From Aequorivita todarodis (GTDB lineage Bacteria > Bacteroidota > Bacteroidia > Flavobacteriales > Flavobacteriaceae): a stretch of 64,000 bases of DNA. Below are positions 35,267 through 42,989 of this stretch, one piece after another. Below the pieces are notes generated by a model that made no database searches, was not told the DNA's origin, and worked only from the letters and a program-made list of their open reading frames with translations. Position numbers and translations under genes: made by a program. The stretch spans positions 22,659 through 86,658 of the forward strand of contig NZ_JAQQTG010000003.1 in assembly GCF_028561335.1 (NCBI RefSeq). The letters are read 5' to 3'. How positions within the stretch are numbered: the first letter of the stretch is position 1; each line of letters begins with the position of its first letter.

Positions 35267-35274
35267 CAAAGGTA
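35267..35274 (-). promoter_or_regulatory. -7 promoter box of the metal-uptake operon
   Basis: TACCTTTG on the minus strand, an exact TAnnTTTG, 6 bases before the regulator start codon; the leader would be extremely short. No TTTG at -33 is evident. Confidence 0.5.
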
Positions 35275-35303
35275 AAAACATTTTTCTATATGTGTCTATT
35301 TTA

Positions 35304-35323
35304 TTTTTAGTTATGTCTAAAAA
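35304..35323. promoter_or_regulatory. Candidate operator for the DtxR-type regulator
   Basis: Inverted repeat TTTTTAG-TTATGT-CTAAAAA (7-bp arms, 6-base spacer) about 30 bases upstream of the TACCTTTG box, where a repressor or activator could act. A related half (TAGACA...TAGAAA on the minus strand) lies between it and the promoter. Confidence 0.4.
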
Positions 35324-35405
35324 AGTAGATTTGAAAGCTATTTTCAATTTAAGCTGAAGGCTATTTTAAGAAAAATTAGATGGAAATGAATTTGGAAAAA
35401 ACCGC

Positions 35406-36137
35406 TTAGAACCCGCGTTCCTTTTGAAGCTGTTCATAAGCTTCCTGGACTTTTTTGAATTTTTCCTCACCACCTTTTTGGTGCGCCTCGTCCATATGCT
35501 GCAGTTTGTCCGGATGGTATTTTTTTACCATCGTTCGATATGCGGCCTTAATTTCGGGGATGGTGGCGGTTCTGTCAATCTCTAAAATTTTATAGGCACT
35601 GTCCGGATTTTTGAAGAACATCGCCTTAATACTTTCAAAATCGCGACCGTAAACGCCCAAATATCCGGCAATTCGGTTTATTTCATTTACTTCGGCCGTA
35701 GAAACGCTGCCATCGGCATTGGCAATGCTGAAAAGGAAATGGAGAATCTGCAGGCGAGCTTCGTATCGGGTTCTTTGTTGTAAAAGGCTGCAAATGTTCT
35801 GGGCCGAAATTTCACGCTTTTTTATTACTTCGTTAAAAATTCGAAAGGTAGCATTTGCCCGCTCCCGTCCGTAGGCCTGCACGAAATATTGACGTACGTA
35901 ATCAAGCTCTGTTTGGCTCACATTTCCATCGGCTTTGATTACCAAGGAGGCAAGGGAAAGAAGGTTCAATTCAAAATCGGCGGGTGTTACCTGTTGCTGC
36001 GAAGTGCCGAACGAAGTTTGAAACCTACCGCCCTTTACGCTTAGGTTGTCCAGTAAGCTTCCCAAGACAAACCCGACGATAGCGCCAGGAAAACGGTACA
36101 CAAAATAACCCAGAACGGCCAATAACCAACGAAGCAT
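35406..36137 (-). CDS. DjlA-like membrane protein with TerB and J domains
   Basis: 243 residues from the ATG at 36137, chosen because it begins with a hydrophobic Gly-rich N-terminal helix (MLRWLLAVLGYFVYRFPGAI) as in DjlA; an upstream ATG would add 18 residues. A TerB-like helical domain spans about 60-165, and a C-terminal J domain (about 185-243) contains the HPD motif (YHPDKL) that stimulates DnaK. DjlA-type proteins are inner-membrane co-chaperones. It stands alone upstream of the metal-uptake operon. Confidence 0.88.
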   Translation of the reverse strand: MLRWLLAVLGYFVYRFPGAIVGFVLGSLLDNLSVKGGRFQTSFGTSQQQVTPADFELNLLSLASLVIKADGNVSQTELDYVRQYFVQAYGRERANATFRIFNEVIKKREISAQNICSLLQQRTRYEARLQILHFLFSIANADGSVSTAEVNEINRIAGYLGVYGRDFESIKAMFFKNPDSAYKILEIDRTATIPEIKAAYRTMVKKYHPDKLQHMDEAHQKGGEEKFKKVQEAYEQLQKERGF

Positions 36138-36202
36138 AGAATTGTAATTTTCTTTTTTTAAGCCGACAAAGGTAATGTTTTTAAGTGCCAAATCTCAAAT
36201 TC

Positions 36203-36330
36203 CATCCCGATAGCTTTCGGGACCAAAAGGGACTGTTTGATTCGTTTTTGAATTTTTTGAATTTGTGGTTTGAGATTTATTTGGCCCCGATAGCCCTGTC
36301 TGCCGACAGGCAGGTATCGGGATTGTTATT
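36203..36330. repeat. Palindrome-rich intergenic repeats upstream of the bacilliredoxin gene
   Basis: Includes CCCGATAGCTTTCGGG (36208-36223) and a longer compound palindrome around CCTGTCTGCCGACAGGCAGG, framed by CCCGATA and TATCGGG (about 36285-36321). Both are short dispersed-repeat types; another CCTGCC...GGCAGG element is at 50644. Non-coding. Confidence 0.55.
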
Positions 36331-36342
36331 TGGAATTTGTGA

Positions 36343-36376
36343 TTTGGATTTTTCCCTTTCAAAATTAGTATCTTTG
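36343..36376 (+). promoter_or_regulatory. Promoter of the bacilliredoxin gene
   Basis: TTTG at 36343-36346 and TATCTTTG at 36369-36376, separated by 22 bases, fit the Bacteroidota -33/-7 promoter pattern. The ATG follows 35 bases after the -7 box. Confidence 0.6.
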
Positions 36377-36411
36377 CAGACACATTTTAATAGTAATCAA
36401 AATACAAAAAT

Positions 36412-36822
36412 ATGTACCCACCTGAATTAGTAAAACCCATGCGCGAAGACCTTACAAGAGTAGGTTTTTCCGAATTACATACGGCAAATGATGTGGAAGA
36501 AGCACTGAAGAAAGAAGGGACCACCCTTGTAGTTGTAAATTCCGTTTGTGGCTGTGCTGCCGCCAATGCACGTCCCGGTGCTGCAATGTCGCTTCAAAAT
36601 GATAAAAAACCCGATCATTTGGTAACCGTATTCGCGGGCGTTGACCGCGAAGCCGTGGATGCCGCAAGAGCCAATATGGTTCCATTTCCTCCCAGTTCGC
36701 CTTCTATGGCACTTTTCAAAAATGGCGAATTGGTGCATATGTTGGAGCGCCACCACATTGAAGGCCGCCCCGCACAAATGATTGCCGAAAACCTAAAAGG
36801 CGCCTATAACGAATATTGTTAA
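36412..36822 (+). CDS. BrxA/BrxB-family bacilliredoxin (YphP/YqiW type)
   Basis: 136 residues with a thioredoxin-like fold and the family CGC active site (SVCGCAAANARPG, near residues 45-57). In Bacillus these proteins remove bacillithiol from oxidised proteins; many Bacteroidota encode them too, so the thiol partner here may be bacillithiol or something else. A clean promoter precedes it. The following gene lies 18 bases downstream and may be co-transcribed. Confidence 0.9.
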   Translation: MYPPELVKPMREDLTRVGFSELHTANDVEEALKKEGTTLVVVNSVCGCAAANARPGAAMSLQNDKKPDHLVTVFAGVDREAVDAARANMVPFPPSSPSMALFKNGELVHMLERHHIEGRPAQMIAENLKGAYNEYC

Positions 36823-36840
36823 AATTTTAAATCAATCTCT

Positions 36841-37080
36841 ATGAAATTGAGCAAGCCTTTAGTCATAATCGCGGGCATTATAGCATTGGGAGCAATAGTA
36901 TATAATTTTTATGATAACCCAAAAGTGTCCCACCTCTTCGGAAAAGAAATAAACGATTGGTATTACAGAGCTTTTTGGTTGTTGATCGTGGGCCTTTGCG
37001 TATATAATTATATTGAAATAGACAGAAATACGTTAAAGGACAAATCGAAATCTAAAAGGAAACAGAAATCGAAACATTGA
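36841..37080 (+). CDS. Small two-helix membrane protein of unknown function
   Basis: 79 residues: two predicted transmembrane helices (about 7-24 and 43-60) with a strongly basic C-terminal tail (KDKSKSKRKQKSKH). No family recognised. It follows the bacilliredoxin gene closely and ends before a good terminator, so it is probably the last gene of that transcript. Confidence 0.65.
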   Translation: MKLSKPLVIIAGIIALGAIVYNFYDNPKVSHLFGKEINDWYYRAFWLLIVGLCVYNYIEIDRNTLKDKSKSKRKQKSKH

Positions 37081-37117
37081 AGTTTTTGAAAATACGAAAC
37101 TGAAAATTGCAAAAAGA

Positions 37118-37142
37118 AAAACCGTCTCATAAGGGCGGTTTT
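37118..37142 (+). terminator. Terminator after the bacilliredoxin transcript
   Basis: 9-bp stem AAAACCGTC / GGCGGTTTT (one T-G wobble) with a 7-base loop, followed by CTTATTTTTG. It sits just before the acyltransferase start codon. Confidence 0.7.
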
Positions 37143-37158
37143 CTTATTTTTGAACGGA

Positions 37159-37902
37159 ATGAAAGCACTATCAAAAATTATAAGTTATCCTTTTTCGGTT
37201 TTGTTTTACCTGCTTTTTGGTATTACGATTGTTGTTTTCCATCCCATTCAATGGATTTGCTTTAACTGGTTTGGCTACCAAGCGCACAAAAAAAGTGTGG
37301 ACTATCTCAACTGGACGTTGTTGCGCTGTCTGAATGTTTTGGGAACCACATTTCATATTGACATCAATACGAGCATCCCGAACAACGTTGCGATTATAAT
37401 CGTTTCAAACCACCAAAGTATGTGGGATATTTCGCCTATTACGTGGTATTTGCGAAAATACCATCCCAAATTTATTTCCAAAGTAGAATTGGGGAAAGGA
37501 ATACCTTCAGTCTCCTACAATCTACGGCATGGCGGCTCCATATTGATCGACCGAAAAAATCCGCGGCAGGCTATTGTTGAAATGGTGAAGTTTTCAAAAT
37601 ACCTACAGAAATTCAACCGAAGTGGTGTAATCTTTCCCGAAGGAACACGCAGCAAAACCGGTATTCCAAAACCCTTTAAAAGAACCGGTTTGCAAACGCT
37701 CTTTAAGAAAATACCTGAGGGATACGTTATTCCCGTAACATTCAATAACTCCTGGAAATTGCAGCGCTGGGGGATGTTTCCGATACAAATGGGCGTCCGG
37801 CTGGAAATGACGGCGCATCCTGCAATAAAAATTGGGGATTATGAGGTGGAAACGCTGATTGACAAAGTGGAGGCAACCATCATTTCAAAAATCCATAAAT
37901 AA
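37159..37902 (+). CDS. 1-acyl-sn-glycerol-3-phosphate acyltransferase-like protein
   Basis: 247 residues from the ATG at 37159 (a TTG nine bases earlier is less likely). The catalytic HX4D motif is present as NHQSMWD (about residues 87-93) and the glycerol-phosphate-binding motif as FPEGTRSK (about 157-164). An N-terminal membrane helix (about 8-30) anchors it. PlsC-type enzymes make phosphatidic acid; an acyltransferase for another lipid is possible. Confidence 0.88.
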   Translation: MKALSKIISYPFSVLFYLLFGITIVVFHPIQWICFNWFGYQAHKKSVDYLNWTLLRCLNVLGTTFHIDINTSIPNNVAIIIVSNHQSMWDISPITWYLRKYHPKFISKVELGKGIPSVSYNLRHGGSILIDRKNPRQAIVEMVKFSKYLQKFNRSGVIFPEGTRSKTGIPKPFKRTGLQTLFKKIPEGYVIPVTFNNSWKLQRWGMFPIQMGVRLEMTAHPAIKIGDYEVETLIDKVEATIISKIHK

Positions 37903-37916
37903 TAACTAACAAAGAC

Positions 37917-37970
37917 CTCCTTCATTTCCCTTTGGGGTTAGGGTAAAACCCTTTAGGGTTAGGGTAAAAA
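37917..37970. repeat. Short GGGTTAGGG-type repeat remnant
   Basis: CCTTTGGGGTTAGGGTAAAACCCTTTAGGGTTAGGGT carries two copies of a GGGTTAGGGTAAAA unit about 21 bases apart. It resembles the CCCTTTAG repeats at 21008 and is non-coding. Confidence 0.45.
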
Positions 37971-38016
37971 ATGAAGTAAATATTTGTTGTTCTTTGCTTT
38001 TTAAAAATTTTAAACT

Positions 38017-38679
38017 ATGGCCTTATTTTCTTCGGATGAAATAATCCAGCATACAATCCAATTCGTTAAAAATGAATTGAAAAATGCCGAAGGTGGCCAC
38101 GATTGGTTTCATATTGAACGGGTCTATAAAAACGCACTGCTCATTTCCGAAAATGAAAAAGTTGATAGAACCATCGTTTCGCTCGGCGCATTGCTTCACG
38201 ATATTGCAGACTCAAAATTCCACAAGGGCGATGAAACCGTCGGCCCGAAAAAAGCGCGACAGTTTTTAGAATCGCAAAATATTTCAGGGAAAGTTGTAGA
38301 ACACGTTATAAAAATCATTGAAAACATTTCTTTCAAAGGTGGAAATAAACCTCAAAATTTCACTTCAAAAGAATTGGAGGTCGTGCAGGATGCCGATAGG
38401 CTCGACGCGCTGGGAGCTATTGGAATTGCCAGAACTTTCAACTACGGCGGTTTCAAAAATAGAAAATTGTACGACCCTAAAATAAAGCCGAATTTAAAGA
38501 TGACACCTGCAGAATACAAAGCTTCCGATGCGCCGACCATCAATCATTTTTACGAAAAACTATTGCTTTTAAAAGATAGAATGAATACTGAAACCGGGCG
38601 AAAAATCGCGGAGGAAAGACATGCCTTTATGGAAAAATTTCTGCAACAGTTTTATGCCGAATGGGAAGGGAAGAAATAA
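38017..38679 (+). CDS. HD-domain phosphohydrolase
   Basis: 220 residues. Metal-binding HD motifs are visible: HDWFHIERV (about 28-36), LLHDIAD (about 66-72) and a later DADRLDALGA (about 128-137), as in YedJ-like HD phosphohydrolases. The substrate is probably a nucleotide or other phosphate compound. Stands alone; the next gene starts 256 bases downstream. Confidence 0.85.
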   Translation: MALFSSDEIIQHTIQFVKNELKNAEGGHDWFHIERVYKNALLISENEKVDRTIVSLGALLHDIADSKFHKGDETVGPKKARQFLESQNISGKVVEHVIKIIENISFKGGNKPQNFTSKELEVVQDADRLDALGAIGIARTFNYGGFKNRKLYDPKIKPNLKMTPAEYKASDAPTINHFYEKLLLLKDRMNTETGRKIAEERHAFMEKFLQQFYAEWEGKK

Positions 38680-38935
38680 AACTTTACTTCTGCTGCACCT
38701 TTTCGGTGGAATATTTACCGCAAAGACACAGCGATATTTTCAAAATATTTTAAGCTCAAAAAAACGCAACTTATTCGTATTAATTGACTTAAAAAAATAT
38801 TTTTTAACACTATTCGGGATAAATTACCTAAATTTAGTCTTTTAATAACATATTTTAAAAAAGTAATATCCTCACATTACAATTTTAATCCTCCATTTTT
38901 TTTGGAGGCTAACCCTAAAATTAATTTTGGATATT
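38680..38935. other. AT-rich gap before the TIR cassette
   Basis: 256 non-coding bases, clearly AT-rich, with a small hairpin CCTCC-N9-GGAGG (38890-38908) 27 bases before the TIR start codon. No other gene or RNA is recognised. Confidence 0.4.
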
Positions 38936-39403
38936 ATGGCAGATTCTTCACAAAGAAAAGTTCAGATCTTCACATCCTACGCTCACGAAGATGAGGACCT
39001 TAAAAACGAAATGGACAAATACCTTAAGGTATTAAAACGCTCCGGAAAAATCGACGCTTGGAACGATAGGGCTCTTATTGCGGGCCAGGAATGGAATGAT
39101 TCCATCATGAACGAATTGCGGAAGGCAGATGTAATTTTGCTCCTAATCAGTGTGGACTTTAATGCTTCAGACTTTATTTGGGACAAAGAGTTGGCAGAAG
39201 CCATGCGCCGCCACGAAGCGGGCGAGGCTTATGTAGTGCCCATTATTCTTAGAAACTGCAAATGGACCTCTTTGCCTTATGCAAAATTGCAGGCTTTGCC
39301 CCGCAATGCCCGTCCAATCTTGGACTACCCAGATCGGGATGCTGCGTTTACGGAAGTGGCAGACGGGATCGAGCGGCTCGTTGACCATATTTTGGCAAAA
39401 TAA
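38936..39403 (+). CDS. TIR-domain protein with intact catalytic glutamate
   Basis: 155 residues, essentially a single TIR domain. Visible elements: beta-A FTSYAHEDE (12-20), a BB-loop-like region DRALIAGQEW (44-53), ADVILLLIS (64-72), then F-I-W-D-K-E-L with Glu85 in the place of the NADase catalytic Glu of other TIR proteins, and VVPIILRNCKW. Bacterial TIR domains consume or modify NAD+ in several anti-phage systems; activity here is inferred from the conserved Glu. The gene lies 52 bases upstream of a paralogous TIR-like-RDD membrane protein on the same strand. The ATG at 38936 is preferred to one at 38927. Confidence 0.88.
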   Translation: MADSSQRKVQIFTSYAHEDEDLKNEMDKYLKVLKRSGKIDAWNDRALIAGQEWNDSIMNELRKADVILLLISVDFNASDFIWDKELAEAMRRHEAGEAYVVPIILRNCKWTSLPYAKLQALPRNARPILDYPDRDAAFTEVADGIERLVDHILAK

Positions 39404-39455
39404 TTTGCTGTATGAGTATAGTAGTTATTTAAACTAACCAATAAAATTTTTTAAA

Positions 39456-40622
39456 ATGGCAACCAATCAGTCAGAAGTATCCACAGATACAATAAACATC
39501 TATTTTTTAGCGGCACCGGAGGATGAACAACAGTGTATTGCCGTAAAAAAATATCTTGGCCCTGTAATAAGAAATTCAAAACGGCCCATTGAAATTGAAA
39601 GCGATTTTGAAATTCCGCCAGGGCAGGATGTAAAGCAATACAAAGAGAAATTGTATCAGGCAGATATTGTACTCGCTTTTATAAGTGCCGATTTTATCAA
39701 CGATGATGAAACGTATCTGCGCACGCAAAAAGTGATAGAACGGTACAACAGAAACGAAACCGTAATGCTCCCTATTTTGGTTCGCAACTGTATGTGGAAA
39801 TCTACTCCGTTTGTAAACCTGCCATTCTTGCCAAAAAACATCCAACCCCTTAACAACAAGCAATTTTGGAACAGTGAAGACGATGCCTTAACGGCGGTAG
39901 TAACCGATATTTATGAGGCCATACAGAATTTCAGCTATGAGGATAAAGAGGAATCTGATTTAGCTGAAGAAAAAGTTTCTGAATTGTTGACCGAGACCCA
40001 TATTGAAAGAACACCACCAGAACCTGAAACGAATGGGACGGCAAGCGATAATGAGGCACCCCATGTTGAAAAAACAAAGGAAAAAGTAGAAACCAAAAAT
40101 GTTGCGCAACACCCGCCTAAAGCGAAACCCAAAAACATCCAGAACGTCGCCATGGACGTGGATTGGCGAAAAAGCTACTTCAAGGATGTGCTGTGGAAAC
40201 GTGCCGTGGCCTTTATTCTGGACAATATAATCACCGCAATTCCTTCCATATTAATAGCCGTTGTATTATGGTCGCTGGTGTCGGTACTTATTACTGATGC
40301 GGAAGATGTTTCTGATACCGAGTTTACTTTTATTACCCTTTTCAGCTTTTTCTTCTACTTTATTATTTGTGCCATTTTCGAATCTTCCAAATATCGGGGC
40401 ACTTTTGGCAAACAGATTATGAAACTGGAAATTACAGATAGAAATGGGCATCGGGTTTCTTTTCTTAAAGCCTTTGTGCGAAATATTTTCCGAATGCTTA
40501 CAGCCATTTCCTATCTTTTGGTAATTCCTTTTATCCTTCAAATTTTCACATTTCTTAAAACCAAAAAATTCTTTCACGATCAAATCTCATATACGGTAGT
40601 GGGTGAAAAGATGAAGCGGTAA
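39456..40622 (+). CDS. TIR-like domain fused to an RDD membrane domain
   Basis: 388 residues. The N-terminal ~150 residues align with the upstream TIR protein (YQADIVLAFISADF; MLPILVRNCMW), but the catalytic Glu position is Thr90 and the FTSY motif is degenerate, suggesting a non-enzymatic TIR. Residues about 155-235 are an acidic, Pro/Lys-rich linker. The C-terminus is an RDD family membrane domain: Arg249 and Asp256 in WKRAVAFILDN, helices at about 250-275, 290-310 and 350-375, and the TFGKQIMKLEITDRNG segment. The fusion would place a TIR scaffold at the membrane next to an active TIR partner; this role is inferred. Confidence 0.85.
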   Translation: MATNQSEVSTDTINIYFLAAPEDEQQCIAVKKYLGPVIRNSKRPIEIESDFEIPPGQDVKQYKEKLYQADIVLAFISADFINDDETYLRTQKVIERYNRNETVMLPILVRNCMWKSTPFVNLPFLPKNIQPLNNKQFWNSEDDALTAVVTDIYEAIQNFSYEDKEESDLAEEKVSELLTETHIERTPPEPETNGTASDNEAPHVEKTKEKVETKNVAQHPPKAKPKNIQNVAMDVDWRKSYFKDVLWKRAVAFILDNIITAIPSILIAVVLWSLVSVLITDAEDVSDTEFTFITLFSFFFYFIICAIFESSKYRGTFGKQIMKLEITDRNGHRVSFLKAFVRNIFRMLTAISYLLVIPFILQIFTFLKTKKFFHDQISYTVVGEKMKR

Positions 40623-40750
40623 AAGATTTCTGAAATAAGCTTTTTTTCAACAGTATTTATTCGAAAAACAGAATAATTTTTAGAGGAATGGGAGCGAAAG
40701 AAATCTCTGCGGTGGAATATTTACCGCAAGCAGCGGATGCCAAGAAAATT

Positions 40751-41851
40751 CTAAAACAATTTTAGCTGTGGATTTTTAAGTTGCAAAAAATGTGAATTGT
40801 CCAAAGGTTCAATTTCCCTATTTTTCAAATATTTCTTTTTTGCGATTGCCATCGTGTCCTTCACTTGTTCGCTGATGGTTCCCTCGCCTTTTATGCGTCT
40901 TCCCCAATGGCTGTCGTTGAGGTTTCCGCCGTGGCATTCCGCTATTTGGTTTAAGATCCGTTCCGCTTTGTCGGGAATGGTTTTGTGTGCCCAATCCTTA
41001 AAGATCTCCGCAATTTGCCCATTCAAACGGACAATGGTATAACCAACATCCTGCGCCCCGAGTTCCGCAACTTTTTTTACCAAAGGAAGAATTTCGTGGC
41101 TATTGAGTGATGGAATTATAGGCGCCATCATTACCCGAACGGGAATGCCGTTTTCTGAAAGCGTTTCCACGGTTTTGAGCCGTTGTTTGATGCTTGTCGT
41201 GCGAGGCTCCAGCAACCGCCGCGTATCTTCGGAAAGGGAAGTGATGGAAATATTTGCCGAAATAAGGTTCAGCTCTGCCATTTCCTTCAAAATATCGAGA
41301 TCGCGAAGAATCAGCGAATTTTTGGTAATGATGCCCGTGGGGTGTTTCCATTTCAGCATTACTTTTAGGCATTTTCGGGTGATTTCAAGTTTGCGTTCCA
41401 GCGGCTGATAACAATCCGTATTTCCTGAAAAAACGATAGTGTTTCCCTGCCAGTTCTTTGAAGTGATCTTTTCTTCCAAAAGTTGCGGCGCATTTCTTTT
41501 AAAAAGAATATTTCTTTCAAAATCCAATCCTGCTCCATAGCCCCAATATTCGTGGCTATTTCGGGCGTAGCAATACACACAGCCGTGTTCGCAACCTTGG
41601 TACGGATTTGCAGAAAAACCCATCCCAACATCGGGGCTTTCCACTTTGTTTACAAATGTTTTTGGAAAAACTTCAATATAGTTTGTTTTGTTTTTATCTG
41701 CTTGTTCGCCTTCCGCTTCGCAGAAATTCAAATATTCATTTAGCACTTCGTGGCTGTTTTCGAAGAAACGGTTGTGTACATTTTTTTGGGCGCCGCGGCC
41801 TTTTAGGAATTCAGCAGACATAAAAAAACTTTGAAGTTTGGATTTCTTCAA
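40751..41851 (-). CDS. PA0069-family radical SAM protein
   Basis: 366 residues. The 4Fe-4S cluster motif CxxxCxxC is present as CEHGCVYCYAR (near residues 88-98). The N-terminal GRGAQKNVHNRFF segment and the following SPDVGMGFSANPYQGCEHG region are typical of the PA0069 subgroup, which is distantly related to SplB. Reaction unknown. Monocistronic by appearance. Confidence 0.88.
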   Translation of the reverse strand: MKKSKLQSFFMSAEFLKGRGAQKNVHNRFFENSHEVLNEYLNFCEAEGEQADKNKTNYIEVFPKTFVNKVESPDVGMGFSANPYQGCEHGCVYCYARNSHEYWGYGAGLDFERNILFKRNAPQLLEEKITSKNWQGNTIVFSGNTDCYQPLERKLEITRKCLKVMLKWKHPTGIITKNSLILRDLDILKEMAELNLISANISITSLSEDTRRLLEPRTTSIKQRLKTVETLSENGIPVRVMMAPIIPSLNSHEILPLVKKVAELGAQDVGYTIVRLNGQIAEIFKDWAHKTIPDKAERILNQIAECHGGNLNDSHWGRRIKGEGTISEQVKDTMAIAKKKYLKNREIEPLDNSHFLQLKNPQLKLF

Positions 41852-41910
41852 AGTTACTTATTGTTTGGAAATATTCCTATTTTGGAAGGATTATTTCCAA
41901 AAACTTAAAA

Positions 41911-42144
41911 TCAGGCTTTGTAAATACCACCCGTTTTGAGCATTTTTACCAACCTGTTTTGATGGATTGTCTGTGTGAAACGTTCGCCGTTTTTATAATA
42001 GACACACTCCACGATGCTGTCGTTGTTAACCACCCCGGTCAGCGGGTCTTCTTTTGAAACATATTTGAGTATTTCCATTTTTGGTATATCGTCGTTGCCC
42101 TTTATTTTTACCCAATCGCCGGGCTTGAATTTTCGTGTGTTCAT
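41911..42144 (-). CDS. Small YodC-like (DUF2158-type) protein
   Basis: 77 residues with a KPGDWVKIKG start, a metabolic-looking beta-rich middle and VECVYYKNGERF near residue 45, ending in HQNRLVKM. This arrangement resembles the YodC/DUF2158 small SH3-like fold. No catalytic residues are evident; function unknown. Separated from its neighbours by more than 50 bases on each side. Confidence 0.6.
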   Translation of the reverse strand: MNTRKFKPGDWVKIKGNDDIPKMEILKYVSKEDPLTGVVNNDSIVECVYYKNGERFTQTIHQNRLVKMLKTGGIYKA

Positions 42145-42233
42145 ACCTTTTCGATTTATTGGTTAAACTTTAAAAATGGCTATTTGTTCTTTTAAGTTTT
42201 ATACGTTAGGAATGAAGGGAATATAAAAGAAAA

Positions 42234-42250
42234 GGGGCAGCGTTTGCCCC
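42234..42250 (-). terminator. Terminator of the Hsp20 gene
   Basis: Stem GGGGCA / TGCCCC with a 5-base loop, followed on the minus strand by TTTTCTTTT, 29 bases past the hsp20 stop codon. Confidence 0.8.
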
Positions 42251-42278
42251 AGATTTCTTTTGTTGAAACAGATGCTGT

Positions 42279-42761
42279 TTAGGAAATTTTGATGTTTCGT
42301 GGGGGCTTTTGTTTGGCCTCTTCTTTTTTTGGAAGATGGATGCTCAAAATACCCTCGTTATAAGTAGCTTTTATATTGCCATCGTCCACGGTTTCGGGAA
42401 GTGTAAAACTTCGTTTGAAGGAAGAATACCCAAATTCCCTGCGGGTGTAGTTTTCCTCTTTTACTTCGTTTTGCTCTTCCACCTCGGTGGATATGGAAAG
42501 TACTTGATTGTCAAGATCTATCTGGAAATCGGATTTTTTAAGCCCGGGAACGGCCATTTCCACGGCATATGCATCTGCGGTTTCCTTAATGTTTACTTTG
42601 GGAAGGCTCATTCCGGTATTGAAATTTTGCGAGAACACGGAAGGCAAATCCCTGTTTAAAAGATCGTCAATCCAAGAAGACCAAGTTGGAAGGTAGTCAG
42701 AACCATTGTTGCGTGTTCGTGTCAAACCTCCATTTTTAGGAACATTTACTAAAGTGCTCAT
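42279..42761 (-). CDS. Hsp20/alpha-crystallin small heat-shock protein
   Basis: 160 residues with a central alpha-crystallin domain (about 50-145): VNIKETADAYAVEMAVPG opening, YTRREFGYSSFKRSFTLP, and the terminal GILSIHLPK. Small heat-shock proteins hold unfolded proteins in a refoldable state. Monocistronic with its own terminator. No heat-shock regulatory inverted repeat is evident upstream. Confidence 0.93.
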   Translation of the reverse strand: MSTLVNVPKNGGLTRTRNNGSDYLPTWSSWIDDLLNRDLPSVFSQNFNTGMSLPKVNIKETADAYAVEMAVPGLKKSDFQIDLDNQVLSISTEVEEQNEVKEENYTRREFGYSSFKRSFTLPETVDDGNIKATYNEGILSIHLPKKEEAKQKPPRNIKIS

Positions 42762-42989
42762 AATAATTAAGATTTAGGTTAAACAATTAATTTTACCTAA
42801 ATCGGACAAAAGAAATGCCAAACCCAATACACGAATAGAACCCTTGGGAATTTAAAAATTTTTTAACAAAAGAAGCGCAGTATTGTAATTTTAAGTGACA
42901 AAATAACCGTCATTTTGACATTTATAAATGACGTTTTTTCAGAAGTGATTATTTTTCAGAATATGATTTTTTGAAATTGAAAAAAACAG

